DNA from: a virus
IMG/VR virus record: IMGVR_UViG_3300033984_000283
Span: 1-52,819 of that record
DNA length: 52,819 bases
Direction: 5' to 3' (one strand)
Both the position numbers and the translations under genes were made by a program. Below are positions 7,888 to 18,108 of this stretch, one piece after another. Position 1 is the stretch's first letter. The number at the start of each line of letters is the position of its first letter. The notes beneath the pieces are model-generated. The model was not told where the DNA came from. It saw only the letters and a program-made list of their open reading frames with translations, and did not search any database.

Positions 7888-10143
7888 ATGCCAACAACAT
7901 TTTCAGCAGCAACCTGTCTAACATCAAGTTTCGTTTCACCGGGACCATTTAACATCTATTTAACCGATGATTATAGTTCAACACCCTTTAGTTCTGTAAC
8001 AAAAAATCAACTTACAATTGGATGTCCATTTATTTTTAGTAATATTCCTACCGGAACAACCACCCTTTACTTAAAAGATGTTAACTTACTTTATTGTTTT
8101 ACAATACCTGTTAGAGATAACAACATATGTCAAACTTGTAATTTAGGATTATCTAACTATTCTGCAACAACAATAACAAGATTGTCTTGTGGTTTTTTAA
8201 CAGGGTCTTGTCAAAATATTACGGACTATGTTATTCATTGGTATGGTCCAAACGATACAACAACATTACAAAAAAGAACCGGATTTGGTTCAGTTTTTTC
8301 AGGACAATACGATATTCCCCACCCATTTTTGGGCATATCTTCTATACCTTTACCCGAAGGTATTTACACCCCTATTATTCAAAAAGTAATTGTAAGTGGG
8401 TTAACTTTTTCAAACACAGGTGGGACCAATAGTATATTGTTTGATGGTAATTGTCTTCCAACAACAACAATACAACCATTAACTTGTTTTAATCAAACTA
8501 ACACAAAAACTGAATATTGGGCTAGCGGTTATAATCATAACATTACATTTAGTTCACAAAGTCAAGGAATACCTCAACCAGTTTCATCAACATATGTGTT
8601 GTCTCCAACCACAAATTTTATTGCTTGGAAATTTCAAGGTAAAGCGAATCCGGATACAATTAAATTATCATTTAGAGGTAGTAGTTATCTTAATGATATT
8701 GGATTGGAAAATTGGGTAATTGGTACAAATAGTTCCAACGCATATACTCCATCTTTAATCTCTAAATCAGCCGCAACCGCAAGTTATTTTACAAAAATAA
8801 CTTGTTTAACAGGATTAACAAGAAATCCCGGTGATGAAATAATTATTGATGTAATCCCCGCAGAAGCAAATACTGATTGGGACTTACTTATAACGTGTTT
8901 AGATAACTTTAATTGTAATAGTTGTGCATATACTAACCCATACAAAATTATTGGTTCAACAATAACAGGAATTACAAATAATTGTAAAATAAACGTAAAG
9001 TTTACAGTGTCCGGATGTTCTTCAAATACTTTATTTAGTGAGGATTATTTTAAGTATTACGATACCACCGAACTGAATGGTGTTAGTACATTATTTCAAG
9101 ACGCTCAACGTATTTTATCACAACAACAATTTGGAGGTACATTTAACAATATTAGATACGCAGACACAAATGGTAATTTACCATATGATAGTGCCGATTT
9201 TTATTATAATAATAAAGTTTGTACTTATGATTTTCAATATCCTCAAGGTGCCCTAACTAGTTGTAAAACAGACCCAAATGATATAACTTACAAAAAAACA
9301 TTTTTAACTGATGGTAGCAATAGAGGAGTGTTTAGCATTACCGGTTCATCAACCGTAATATCAACATTTTACGATTCTTGGATAGCCGCCATCAACCTTT
9401 CAAACTCATTAGGATATAACCCTAATAACACAAATTTGGGGTATTATAGATATTTTGGTTGGTATTTTCCAAAAACGAATCACCCACATGCTTGTGGTGA
9501 CCAAAGTGGTACAAACGCGGCACTAATTCACCCATCATCAACGGTATTAACCGGGACAACATCAGGCGGAAATTACTTTTTTAATATAACCGCAAATACA
9601 ATCACAAGCGGATATACCATTTCTACTTGTGATATCGATTGTGTATCACGTATTAGTGGGGTATTATCGGTTGTTAACGATTCTTCAACCGGGAATACAC
9701 AATTTAATCAATACTTTTCTGCCAATACAAGTTTTGGTTGGTATGGTATCTATTATGCCCCCGTATTTGAATTTTTATATTATATCACAGCACTCACAAC
9801 CACATTTTCAGCACAAACAATAGGAGAAAAAATATTTACCAATGATTGGTCAACAAGTACATACCCATATTCAGGAACATCACCTTCAATAATACCATCA
9901 TTATCCGGTTCTGTATGTAACTTTAATAATCTTGGTTCTGAAGGGTCTTTTCAAGGGGGTTTCTACAACAACACATTATTATGTCAATATACAACATTAT
10001 ACCCTAATTCTGCCGATACTAGTAGTTTTGAAATATGGGCAACCCCAATTATTAATTATGTTCCAACACCGCCAGATGTATTAGCATACAGATATTCAGG
10101 TGGAAATGTTACATATTCATCATCAACATATATAATCGGATAA
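7888..10143 (+). CDS. Large adhesin or fibre-like virion protein, paralogue B
   Basis: A 751-residue beta-rich protein paralogous to the 728-residue product of 3513-5699. Both open with an S-A-[AS]-T-C-L motif followed by an IYL/IYT strand. They share LTGSCQ near residue 104-109, a C-N-x-C-A-Y motif, YKI, TITG, SGCSSN/SGCTTN and a late PSLSGSVC/PTLSASTC stretch. No enzyme motif is seen. The two copies differ most in the central region after the C-N-x-C-A-Y motif, the part one would expect to evolve under receptor selection. It is followed three bases later by the 431-residue protein. A receptor-binding or tail-surface function is inferred. Confidence 0.7.
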   Translation: MPTTFSAATCLTSSFVSPGPFNIYLTDDYSSTPFSSVTKNQLTIGCPFIFSNIPTGTTTLYLKDVNLLYCFTIPVRDNNICQTCNLGLSNYSATTITRLSCGFLTGSCQNITDYVIHWYGPNDTTTLQKRTGFGSVFSGQYDIPHPFLGISSIPLPEGIYTPIIQKVIVSGLTFSNTGGTNSILFDGNCLPTTTIQPLTCFNQTNTKTEYWASGYNHNITFSSQSQGIPQPVSSTYVLSPTTNFIAWKFQGKANPDTIKLSFRGSSYLNDIGLENWVIGTNSSNAYTPSLISKSAATASYFTKITCLTGLTRNPGDEIIIDVIPAEANTDWDLLITCLDNFNCNSCAYTNPYKIIGSTITGITNNCKINVKFTVSGCSSNTLFSEDYFKYYDTTELNGVSTLFQDAQRILSQQQFGGTFNNIRYADTNGNLPYDSADFYYNNKVCTYDFQYPQGALTSCKTDPNDITYKKTFLTDGSNRGVFSITGSSTVISTFYDSWIAAINLSNSLGYNPNNTNLGYYRYFGWYFPKTNHPHACGDQSGTNAALIHPSSTVLTGTTSGGNYFFNITANTITSGYTISTCDIDCVSRISGVLSVVNDSSTGNTQFNQYFSANTSFGWYGIYYAPVFEFLYYITALTTTFSAQTIGEKIFTNDWSTSTYPYSGTSPSIIPSLSGSVCNFNNLGSEGSFQGGFYNNTLLCQYTTLYPNSADTSSFEIWATPIINYVPTPPDVLAYRYSGGNVTYSSSTYIIG

Positions 10144-10146
10144 TTT

Positions 10147-11442
10147 ATGAGCACAGAAAAATATTACACAATAAAAATAACGGGGACAACGTCATCACCG
10201 GGACCATACACAATTTATCTTGATAGTGTCTTTGGAACCGTTGCAACACTTTATCCTGTTGCCGCCCCAGCAACAGGTTTATCATTACCTTTATTACAAG
10301 CGGGCGTAACAATAAAAACTAACACCACACCAAACTCAATTTTCCTTTACAATACGTATTGTGGTAACAATTTATCATTATTACCACCGGTGAATATTAC
10401 TTATAATCCATTCTGTTTATCATTTGAATCTAGTTATTTAGGAACTGTTGTACATAAAACTTTCATACCAAATGGTTTAGTTGGTGGATACCCTTCTTGG
10501 AAGGATAATGAATTGAATTCAACAATTACAATCACTTGGGACGCAACTCTGAACCCCGCTAGATTTGTAATAAATAATTATCAACCGGGGGGAACAGGTA
10601 ATGTTATCTCATCAAAATATCCAACTAACTCAACATCAAACCCACCAAGTAATTGGCAGAGTGTTGGGGGGGTTTCAGTATACTTTACCCAAACTTTAGG
10701 TAATTGTCCCGTAATACAACAAGGTAATTTTAGAAGAAGTGTAAACCAACCTACGTGTATATGTGACGGTAGTATTATTTTTAATGTTGATTTAGATAAC
10801 CCACCTTTCAGTTATTCAATTGATAATGGTGTAACCTATTCATCATCTCCAATATTTACAAACCTTTGTAGTGGAACTTATATTTTAGCAGTTCTTGATT
10901 CAATTGGGAATGTTCATTTAAGTACGGAAATAGTAAAAACTGAAATCCCATCAACAACGTATACAATATCTCTTTACACAACTAATACAAAACCGGTTAA
11001 CAATAATGTGTCGTTAGCAAATTCATATCAAACAACAGTAGTAGTGAACCCACCGTTACCTAACGGAGCAACAATAACTTTTGATTTAATACATAACAAT
11101 AATTTCTATTCATCACCTAATAGTGGAACATCAATACTAACCACTTCAACATTATTATATAAAAATGGTGATGAAGTATTATTAACAAGCACTTCAAATA
11201 GTGTTAATCAATCTGTTAATACCGCCGCAGGATGTCAAACGGATTATGTTTACCAATCAAATATTAGTGATGTTTGGAGTTCATTAACAATCTCTAATAG
11301 TGATACAATAACAATCTCTACATCATCAAGAGTTGACAAAACAACAACAGGAAAATGTGTTGTTGGATATAGTAACGATAACTACTCAATTAGTAATCCG
11401 GTTATTAGTGGATGCGATTGTTGTTCAATAATTATTAACTAA
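10147..11442 (+). CDS. Virion protein with the shared N-terminal module and an SprB-like repeat
   Basis: A 431-residue protein. The start (YTIKITG, then SPGPYTIYLDS) is the same type of module as in the 728- and 751-residue proteins. A segment near residues 200-265 resembles an SprB repeat: PTCICDGSIIFNV, then PPFSYSIDNG, then GTYILAVLDS. The C-terminal third ends in a Cys cluster (SGCDCCS). No enzyme motif is evident. It lies three bases after the 751-residue gene, so the two are probably cotranslated. It is likely another component of the same fibre or surface assembly. Confidence 0.65.
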   Translation: MSTEKYYTIKITGTTSSPGPYTIYLDSVFGTVATLYPVAAPATGLSLPLLQAGVTIKTNTTPNSIFLYNTYCGNNLSLLPPVNITYNPFCLSFESSYLGTVVHKTFIPNGLVGGYPSWKDNELNSTITITWDATLNPARFVINNYQPGGTGNVISSKYPTNSTSNPPSNWQSVGGVSVYFTQTLGNCPVIQQGNFRRSVNQPTCICDGSIIFNVDLDNPPFSYSIDNGVTYSSSPIFTNLCSGTYILAVLDSIGNVHLSTEIVKTEIPSTTYTISLYTTNTKPVNNNVSLANSYQTTVVVNPPLPNGATITFDLIHNNNFYSSPNSGTSILTTSTLLYKNGDEVLLTSTSNSVNQSVNTAAGCQTDYVYQSNISDVWSSLTISNSDTITISTSSRVDKTTTGKCVVGYSNDNYSISNPVISGCDCCSIIIN

Positions 11443-11457
11443 TAATAAAACACAGAA

Positions 11458-11465
11458 TATTTATA
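11458..11465 (+). promoter_or_regulatory. TATTTATA motif upstream of the tail-fibre-like gene
   Basis: TATTTATA lies in the 27-base gap before the 807-residue gene and ends four bases before its ATG. It may start a transcript for that gene and the RuvC-like gene behind it, or it may mark an AU-rich translation start. Confidence 0.35.
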
Positions 11466-11469
11466 CAGT

Positions 11470-13893
11470 ATGGCATATATAATTAAAAACACATCAGCGT
11501 TAATTAGTACAAGATTAACCGACACAGCTAGACAAAAACTATCTGAAGGTAATTTTAACATTTCGTATTTCCAAGTTGGAGATAGTGAAGTGTCTTATAA
11601 TACACTAACCGGAACATCTTACAATCAATCTAGTAACAATATATTAGAACCTAATTTTAATTCACAAAATTCCGCTCCGGGACAAAGTAATAAACAAAAT
11701 GTAAAATATCCAATTTACGTTGACCCTGATGACAGTAATACGTTTGGTATTCCATTTTCAGACCCAGCGGTTTCTCCAATATATAATAGAGCAACAATGA
11801 GAGGTTTTTTTAGTGGAGATTCATCCACATCTAATTGGAGTGCATTAACCGATACTAACTATGTGATTGATTCTAACTACGTTGTTGATATTTCAACATT
11901 TACCGGAGGAACAAACATTAAAATAATATACTCAGCTTGCGGTGATTCAACCATTGTTAGATTACCAGCTAAAGGTGATTTAATAACAATTTATTTTGAC
12001 GGTAATTCAAGTTCTTGTACCACTGAACCAATTTCTGTTACCCCAACACCGACACCAACACCGACACCAACACCATCATACGACGCTTGTATCATATATC
12101 CAACACCAACACCGTCATCATCTTGTTGCGTTACAACACCAACAGGTTGTACTCCAACACCAATTATTAATAGTTTTGTAAATGTTAATAGTTGTTACAA
12201 TATATTAACATACAGAATTGTCGATATTTGTTTAAATGTTGTAACATTAGATAGAGTAACACCAAACTATTCATATATTGCCTCCGGATGTTCTTATGTT
12301 AGAACATTAGTGTATCCGCCAAATATGACTGATTTATATGACAGTATTACACCGTCACCACATTGGAACACTGATGTAATTAATTATGAATCTGTTTGTA
12401 ATACAGACGAATTTGACGTTAAAGTTTGGAATATGAATATTCCTTGGTCGGAGAATCCTGCGGGATTAATTGACACTATTTCTCAAGATTATAAAACATT
12501 TAACTCTAAATCATACATTGGAACTAAAGAATATTTAGGATATATGTCCGATAGTGGACAAACTTTTGTTAATATGGCGGGCGATGTTGAAGATTCAGTT
12601 TATTACTACGACTCATTTTACAATAAAATAACAGTCGCACCTAAAGAACAAAAAGCTATCGCAATTATTCATTACACAAACCAATCTATTGATTTCTTTT
12701 ATGGTGAAAAATTTGCATTAGAACAACCTATTAGTGGAACAATCCCTGAAGATATTACAGGAGACGCTAGAAACTTTAAACTACATTTACCTTGGTTAAT
12801 GTGGCATAAAAACCCTGAATGTTGTTTTGGTGAAACATTTTATGTTAGTCCACCTGAAGACAAGGTATTAATTAACGTTTTTGAACCTCACTATATTAAA
12901 TCAACAAAAAGTAGTGATATGAATAATCCGGGTATTCGATATTATTTTTTATGGGACACTCACCAAAATAGTAGTAGTGGATTACCAAATAGAGTTGGTA
13001 AAGTATTCCCTGACCAAAAAATAATAATTATAGATGATGAAGAATTGATTGCGGCGTTATCATATAAATCAAACCGTAACTGGACTTTACCGGCAGCAAC
13101 AACATCACTAATCGTTCCAAATAGTTGTAGTTCAAAAGAAGGGTCATTTAATGGTGTATTAACAAGTGCTAATCAAACTATGTATGTTAGTTATTTATTA
13201 ACAAATACAACCTCAGGAGCAACTAATTCATTACATTGTAATTACTACTCAACCATATCCGGACCAAACGTTGACTGTGGAACTCCGGGTAGTCAAAACG
13301 TTGCTGTTAGATTTGGTGGAGAATTTAATTGTTTAAATCAAATAACAAATAATTCACTTTTTGGTGGTTATATTGCAAATAAATTTCAAATTATTTGTCA
13401 AATAGTTGAGGACGGTAGTAGACCTTTGTCAAACGCTTGGACAATAATTAACTTTACAAACCAATTAAGTGCGTCAACAGTAAATGGTTATATAACTCAA
13501 AGCGGATTAACAGGGAACACATTTGTTATAACTAGCGATATGCTTAACTCTACTGTCGCAACAAAATACAACTTAAATAATTACATTTCATTACCACCTA
13601 AAACACCAATAAATCTTACAACACCTACTCTTAATTTTGGTGACGAATATTATTTCTATGGTTCATTAGAAACCGACATCCAAGCAACTATCTATGAAAT
13701 GAGATATAAGATAAACCTTGGTCAAGCAGAATTTCAACGTTCATCAAACCCAACTTGGTCACAAGGTGTCTCACCATATATTTCAGAAATTGGGCTTTAC
13801 GATGACAAAATGAATCTTATGATTGTATCAAAGCTACAATCACCTATTCTTAGACAGGGGATTCAACAGTTTTTAGTAAAATTTGATTTTTAA
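11470..13893 (+). CDS. Tail-collar-fibre-like virion protein with a Thr-Pro insert
   Basis: An 807-residue protein. The N-terminus (MAYIIKNTSALISTRLTDTA, then FNISYFQVGDSEV) and the C-terminus (PYISEIGLYDD, then SPILRQGIQQFLVKFDF) fit baseplate-attached tail-fibre proteins of myoviruses. In that family an N-terminal domain senses a growing-assembly partner, and the end reads E-x-[GA]-[IL]-Y-D. Residues about 190-235 are a Thr-Pro and Cys-rich linker. The rest is a long, mostly beta region of unknown fold. It is the longest gene of the plus-strand block and lies just before the RuvC-like nuclease. A fibre that joins the baseplate to the receptor-binding proteins is the best guess. Confidence 0.65.
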   Translation: MAYIIKNTSALISTRLTDTARQKLSEGNFNISYFQVGDSEVSYNTLTGTSYNQSSNNILEPNFNSQNSAPGQSNKQNVKYPIYVDPDDSNTFGIPFSDPAVSPIYNRATMRGFFSGDSSTSNWSALTDTNYVIDSNYVVDISTFTGGTNIKIIYSACGDSTIVRLPAKGDLITIYFDGNSSSCTTEPISVTPTPTPTPTPTPSYDACIIYPTPTPSSSCCVTTPTGCTPTPIINSFVNVNSCYNILTYRIVDICLNVVTLDRVTPNYSYIASGCSYVRTLVYPPNMTDLYDSITPSPHWNTDVINYESVCNTDEFDVKVWNMNIPWSENPAGLIDTISQDYKTFNSKSYIGTKEYLGYMSDSGQTFVNMAGDVEDSVYYYDSFYNKITVAPKEQKAIAIIHYTNQSIDFFYGEKFALEQPISGTIPEDITGDARNFKLHLPWLMWHKNPECCFGETFYVSPPEDKVLINVFEPHYIKSTKSSDMNNPGIRYYFLWDTHQNSSSGLPNRVGKVFPDQKIIIIDDEELIAALSYKSNRNWTLPAATTSLIVPNSCSSKEGSFNGVLTSANQTMYVSYLLTNTTSGATNSLHCNYYSTISGPNVDCGTPGSQNVAVRFGGEFNCLNQITNNSLFGGYIANKFQIICQIVEDGSRPLSNAWTIINFTNQLSASTVNGYITQSGLTGNTFVITSDMLNSTVATKYNLNNYISLPPKTPINLTTPTLNFGDEYYFYGSLETDIQATIYEMRYKINLGQAEFQRSSNPTWSQGVSPYISEIGLYDDKMNLMIVSKLQSPILRQGIQQFLVKFDF

Positions 13894-13896
13894 CAT

Positions 13897-14496
13897 ATGA
13901 AAAAAACATTAAAAGAAAGCCCTAAAGTTTTAGGGCTTGATGTATCAACCAAAACTATTGGTTGGGCATTATTTGACATACAAAGTAGAGAATTATTAGA
14001 ACTAACCCACGTATCACCAACACCAAAACCAAAGGAAGATAATAAAATAAAAGAACTACTTCTTAAAGGTGAAATCTTTAGAACCAAACTTTTAGAGTAC
14101 AAAGATATGGGTATCACTAAAGTTATTATTGAGGAACCTCTATTAAACTCAAATAACGTCTATACAGTCCAAACTTTATTAAGGTTTAACACATTAGTCA
14201 CAAAAGAAATTTACGACGTTTTAGGGGTAGTTCCTGACTTCATATCAACATATAACTCTCGTAAGTTCGCCTTCCCCGAATTAGTTAAAGAAAATGATAA
14301 AGGTAAGTTTGTTTTATTTGGTGGTCTACCAAAAGACATTGATAAAAAACAAATCATATGGGAATTAATAGCCAAAAAAGAACCCCAAATCACTTGGCAA
14401 TACACAAGAAACAACACTCTTAAAAAAGAGAACTTCGACCAAACAGACGCTTATTGTTGTGTCTTAGGTCATATGAATCAAGAAAATTTATGGTAA
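13897..14496 (+). CDS. RuvC-like Holliday-junction resolvase or RNase H-fold nuclease
   Basis: A 199-residue protein with the RNase H-fold signature of the RuvC family. It has VLGLDVSTKTIGWA (Asp15) on the first strand, VIIEEP (Glu79/Glu80) at the fourth strand and NFDQTDAYCC (Asp181, Asp184) on the last helix. These are the expected three or four metal-binding acids. Such enzymes cut four-way junctions before packaging, the job done in T4 by the unrelated endonuclease VII. It is the final gene of the plus-strand virion block, three bases after the fibre gene and directly before a terminator, so it would be expressed late, when DNA debranching is needed. Confidence 0.8.
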   Translation: MKKTLKESPKVLGLDVSTKTIGWALFDIQSRELLELTHVSPTPKPKEDNKIKELLLKGEIFRTKLLEYKDMGITKVIIEEPLLNSNNVYTVQTLLRFNTLVTKEIYDVLGVVPDFISTYNSRKFAFPELVKENDKGKFVLFGGLPKDIDKKQIIWELIAKKEPQITWQYTRNNTLKKENFDQTDAYCCVLGHMNQENLW

Positions 14497-14498
14497 TA

Positions 14499-14527
14499 AA
14501 AAAACCCCCAATTAAGGGGGTTTTTTT
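14499..14527. terminator. Bidirectional intrinsic terminator between convergent operons
   Basis: A GC-rich stem, five C residues pairing with five G residues and extended by A-T pairs, closes a six-base loop (AATTAA). It is flanked by A-runs on the left and T-runs on the right. The same structure therefore ends transcripts from both the plus-strand gene ending at 14496 and the minus-strand gene ending at 14533. Confidence 0.93.
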
Positions 14528-14532
14528 ATTTA

Positions 14533-17500
14533 TTAACAGAATGGGTATATACAACCTGCAGTAAATGTTGAGTAGTTACTATCAATAACATTACCATTTA
14601 ATAATGTTGCCGATATTCTTATTCTATAATTATGAACCGGATTTGAAGGTGGACAAGGTCCATTCCATCCATTAAAATTATCACCTGAACCATAATCTGT
14701 TGGTTGAACATTACCACTATTCCAATTACCATTTATAGGTATGTTTAATTGGGTCGGGTCAATATCCGTCACCCACCAATGGATGAAATATCCATCAGGA
14801 CTACTACCTGAAGCATCTATATCTTCACAAAGTATTTCATAACTCACAACATTTGAAACATCGAACGAATTTAAAATCCAATTCATCTCAGGAGAGTCAT
14901 TAAATTGGTAACAAAACGATGAATAATACGCTGTTGGAATAACATTTCCTTCAGTATATGTGTTACTGTATAATGTTATTGATGGTTCTCCCTTTTTACA
15001 AGTTGAAAAGATATCAATGTTGTATTGAGTGGTTGATTTTTTATCACACCTAACCGTATACACAAAACCAATTTCACTATTACTACTTGTTTGAGAAAAT
15101 ACTGATGCTCCATTATACGTAACATTTAAAGTAACCACACTATTAGTTACATTTGGTGTTAATACAATTTTTACAACGTCACCCTCATTTGTACCTAAAG
15201 TACTAATAAATACATTAGCGTCAAAGGTTGAATCAAATGAATAGATTAAAATATCATTAATATATATATTACCACTTGCGTTAGACCTAGCACAATCACT
15301 CCAATTTCTTAATTTAGTAGGACAGTTTGATTTAACAGGAACAATAACAGTATCTAACAGTTTAACACATTCTTCACAAGGTTTAACCCCATCACTACCT
15401 GTATATATTGTTGGCGACACATCGTCAAACCAATTATAATCATAAGTTGTTCCACCCCAATTGTTCTCTAATTGAGCTAAATCACTAGAAATCTCTTTCA
15501 ATTCCCAACAAAGTTTATTTGTAAAGTCCAAAATAACACCACCAACAACGTTACCCGGAACCGCAGGAACCGGTTGAATAACTACAGTAGTTTTATTCGG
15601 TCTTTCTCCGCATATTAAATAAGCGTAATACGTTTTCTTAGAAGACGGTGTTGGAGTCATTGTCATTGTTTGAGTTGGGGTTTGAGTTTGAGTTGGAGTA
15701 TTTGTCGGAGTTTTAGTTGGAGTCTGAGTAGGAGTTTTAGTTTGAGTAGGGGTTTGAGTATTTGTAGGCGTAACTGTAGCCGTATTTGTTGGTGTTGGTG
15801 TTGGAGTTGGAGGTATAGACCCAATTGTTGGTGTTTGACTTGGAGTATGAGTTGGTGTTTGTGTTTGAGTTGGCGTATTTGTCGGAGTTTTAGTTGGTGT
15901 TTGAGTTTGGGTAGGCGTAACTGTCGTAGTATTTGTAGGAGTAGGTGTTGGTGTAAGACAACCAAATTCACATTCAATATCGTAATCAATTCTCATTTTA
16001 ATTAAAACATTAGAATTATGTAACGATTCCGGTTCACAATTTGTTGAGATTGTTATTTCATTTGTTAATGGATTAATATCAACATTTCCCGGACCAATTT
16101 GAGGGCACGATTCAATCAATGATGCGATTGTTGAGTACCATAAATTATCTGAAGGGTAATCCTGCAATGTAGACCCTGTATAGAATGTTGCGGAATTAAC
16201 ACAGTCACCAATGACTGTTGACGCTGAGAATATTGTTTGAGTTAAAAGACAATTTTCATTCCCTATAATTAATTCGGCATATCCCTCATTTAAATATTGT
16301 CTAGGACCTGAGTAAATTTTCATAGGTTTGTTTAATTCACCTAAACAAACATTAGAATAACCTACTTGGTTTTCGTAGACTTTATCTCCCCTAATACCCA
16401 TTCTTTTCGCTTTTGAACACCCTGAACTATCTACAATTCTAACCTCATAATCACCCGGAGGTAAATCAGTTATTTCCATAACAGTAGTTCCAACAGTATC
16501 TCCATCAAAATATAATGTAAACGGTGGTGTCCCGTTTGTTATATAAGATGTTAACGAACCATTACTATTAATAGAGTCAGTACTTAATAAATGAAAATCA
16601 ATAGTATTTGAACCATCAATGGTAAACGGAGATGATTGATTACATAACAATGCGTCTGTCACATTTGCAATATAATTACCTGAAAATAAATTAGTAAAAG
16701 TGTATGACGTAAATGAAGTTGATATAGATTTACCATTAATTGTATACAAATAAGGTGGAGTTCCACCTGAAGTTATTTCCAATTTAACCGACCCATCTTT
16801 TCCGTTACAAGTTGTTCCGGTTGTGGTAACTGTTAAATCATACACAACATCATTATTAATGACGTAAGTCCCCATAAATACACATAAAGCAGAACCTGAA
16901 TCAGATACTGTTAATGAATATGTTCCTGACGATAAAAAATCAAAAATCCAAGTACCACTATCTGATGGTGTTTGACTGTCTGAATTACCGTCAGAATCTG
17001 TTAAAGTAAATGTATAAGGAGCAACCCCACCAAAAACTTGAATAGGACCTATTGCTCCTGATGAATCATTACACTTTGAGTTTCTTGTATTAACAGAAAC
17101 TGTAGATATCCCCATAGGAACTTGTAGAGTAACTGTTGCTGTAAACGTACATAACCCGGCATCAGTAACTTGAATTGTAAATCCTCCAGCACCCAATCCA
17201 CTAAAGACAACAGTTCTGTCAAAAGTAATATTTGTTACACCATTTGACCCTAAGTAATAAAATGGTGGTGTACCGCCGGTTATAGTTATACTAACTTCAC
17301 CATCACTACTAAAACAAGTCGGTTGTGTTAAATAAGCAACACCAAAACCAACGGGTTCTATTTTACCAACAAACCCACTTTTACTTATACTACATCCTGT
17401 ATTATCTGTAACTGTCACAGAGTATGTCCCTGTCGATAAATTAGAAATAGAATCCCCAACACTACCGTCAGACCATAAATACGTATATGGTGGGTTACCT

Positions 17501-18105
17501 GTTAATCCTGAAATAAACATTTTTCCGGAATTAACTGCACATCCCGCATCGTTTACAATGTAGAAACCATAATCAATTGTTGTTGAATTTTTAATAATAC
17601 AAGTCTCAGACTTCCCGGTACAACCACCTCCGTCATCAGCAATCACATAATAAGTTCCATAAGGTATTGTTGTGAATTCAAATGTGTTTGAATATGATGC
17701 CCCTGAGGATACAAACCCTGTTGTATTATTATATAAACTAAAAGTTGATATATCATACGCATTAATTGTTGACGCAATTAGAGAACCATTATTGAACCCA
17801 CATAATGTGTTGGTTGCTGATGTTATTGTAACACAGGTTCCACTAGATATAATAATATTTACCGGTAATATTGTATTGGTTGGAGCACAACTATCAATAA
17901 TGTTGAATGAATACGTTCCTGCGGATAAACTTGTTGCGTTATATGTTGTCGCGCTTGGACCTAATGAAATAGTTGTTGCCGATGGTGATAACCATTGGAT
18001 GGTATAATCAGGAGCTTCACCAATAATATCAATGGTGAACGAACCTGAATTAGTATTAGCACAATCTCCTGTTATACTAGCGTTATATGTTAAATTACAA
18101 GGCAT
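14533..18105 (-). CDS. SprB-repeat virion adhesin with a Thr-Pro stalk
   Basis: A 1190-residue protein. Residues about 13-570 hold seven consecutive SprB-like repeats of 65-85 residues. Each has a Cys, a [DS]G-x-[VI/F] strand, a PPY/PPF motif, GTYSVTVTD or a variant, and a closing GC. Residues about 715-825 are a Thr-Pro stalk in two blocks separated by IGSIPP. The C-terminal 360 residues form another Cys-containing beta-rich region. SprB repeats are characteristic of the gliding adhesin of Flavobacterium and similar Bacteroidota proteins. No signal peptide is present, which fits a virion protein rather than a secreted one. It is the last gene of the long minus-strand tail operon. A long fibre or adhesin is the likely role. 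Confidence 0.78.
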   Translation of the reverse strand: MPCNLTYNASITGDCANTNSGSFTIDIIGEAPDYTIQWLSPSATTISLGPSATTYNATSLSAGTYSFNIIDSCAPTNTILPVNIIISSGTCVTITSATNTLCGFNNGSLIASTINAYDISTFSLYNNTTGFVSSGASYSNTFEFTTIPYGTYYVIADDGGGCTGKSETCIIKNSTTIDYGFYIVNDAGCAVNSGKMFISGLTGNPPYTYLWSDGSVGDSISNLSTGTYSVTVTDNTGCSISKSGFVGKIEPVGFGVAYLTQPTCFSSDGEVSITITGGTPPFYYLGSNGVTNITFDRTVVFSGLGAGGFTIQVTDAGLCTFTATVTLQVPMGISTVSVNTRNSKCNDSSGAIGPIQVFGGVAPYTFTLTDSDGNSDSQTPSDSGTWIFDFLSSGTYSLTVSDSGSALCVFMGTYVINNDVVYDLTVTTTGTTCNGKDGSVKLEITSGGTPPYLYTINGKSISTSFTSYTFTNLFSGNYIANVTDALLCNQSSPFTIDGSNTIDFHLLSTDSINSNGSLTSYITNGTPPFTLYFDGDTVGTTVMEITDLPPGDYEVRIVDSSGCSKAKRMGIRGDKVYENQVGYSNVCLGELNKPMKIYSGPRQYLNEGYAELIIGNENCLLTQTIFSASTVIGDCVNSATFYTGSTLQDYPSDNLWYSTIASLIESCPQIGPGNVDINPLTNEITISTNCEPESLHNSNVLIKMRIDYDIECEFGCLTPTPTPTNTTTVTPTQTQTPTKTPTNTPTQTQTPTHTPSQTPTIGSIPPTPTPTPTNTATVTPTNTQTPTQTKTPTQTPTKTPTNTPTQTQTPTQTMTMTPTPSSKKTYYAYLICGERPNKTTVVIQPVPAVPGNVVGGVILDFTNKLCWELKEISSDLAQLENNWGGTTYDYNWFDDVSPTIYTGSDGVKPCEECVKLLDTVIVPVKSNCPTKLRNWSDCARSNASGNIYINDILIYSFDSTFDANVFISTLGTNEGDVVKIVLTPNVTNSVVTLNVTYNGASVFSQTSSNSEIGFVYTVRCDKKSTTQYNIDIFSTCKKGEPSITLYSNTYTEGNVIPTAYYSSFCYQFNDSPEMNWILNSFDVSNVVSYEILCEDIDASGSSPDGYFIHWWVTDIDPTQLNIPINGNWNSGNVQPTDYGSGDNFNGWNGPCPPSNPVHNYRIRISATLLNGNVIDSNYSTFTAGCIYPFC
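15640..15960 (-). repeat. Thr-Pro-encoding degenerate repeat tract
   Basis: About 320 bases of imperfect short repeats built on ACTCC/ACACC units encode two Thr-Pro stalk blocks in the 1190-residue protein. They differ from the 60-base minisatellite at 5969 in not being exact, but use the same codon vocabulary. They could recombine with the other Thr-Pro tracts in the window. Confidence 0.8.
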
Positions 18106-18108
18106 TTT

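Noticed and set aside
15670-16005. Plus-strand open frame across the Thr-Pro tract of the 1190-residue gene
   Set aside because: Low-complexity shadow of the repeat; no start context or neighbour on that strand.
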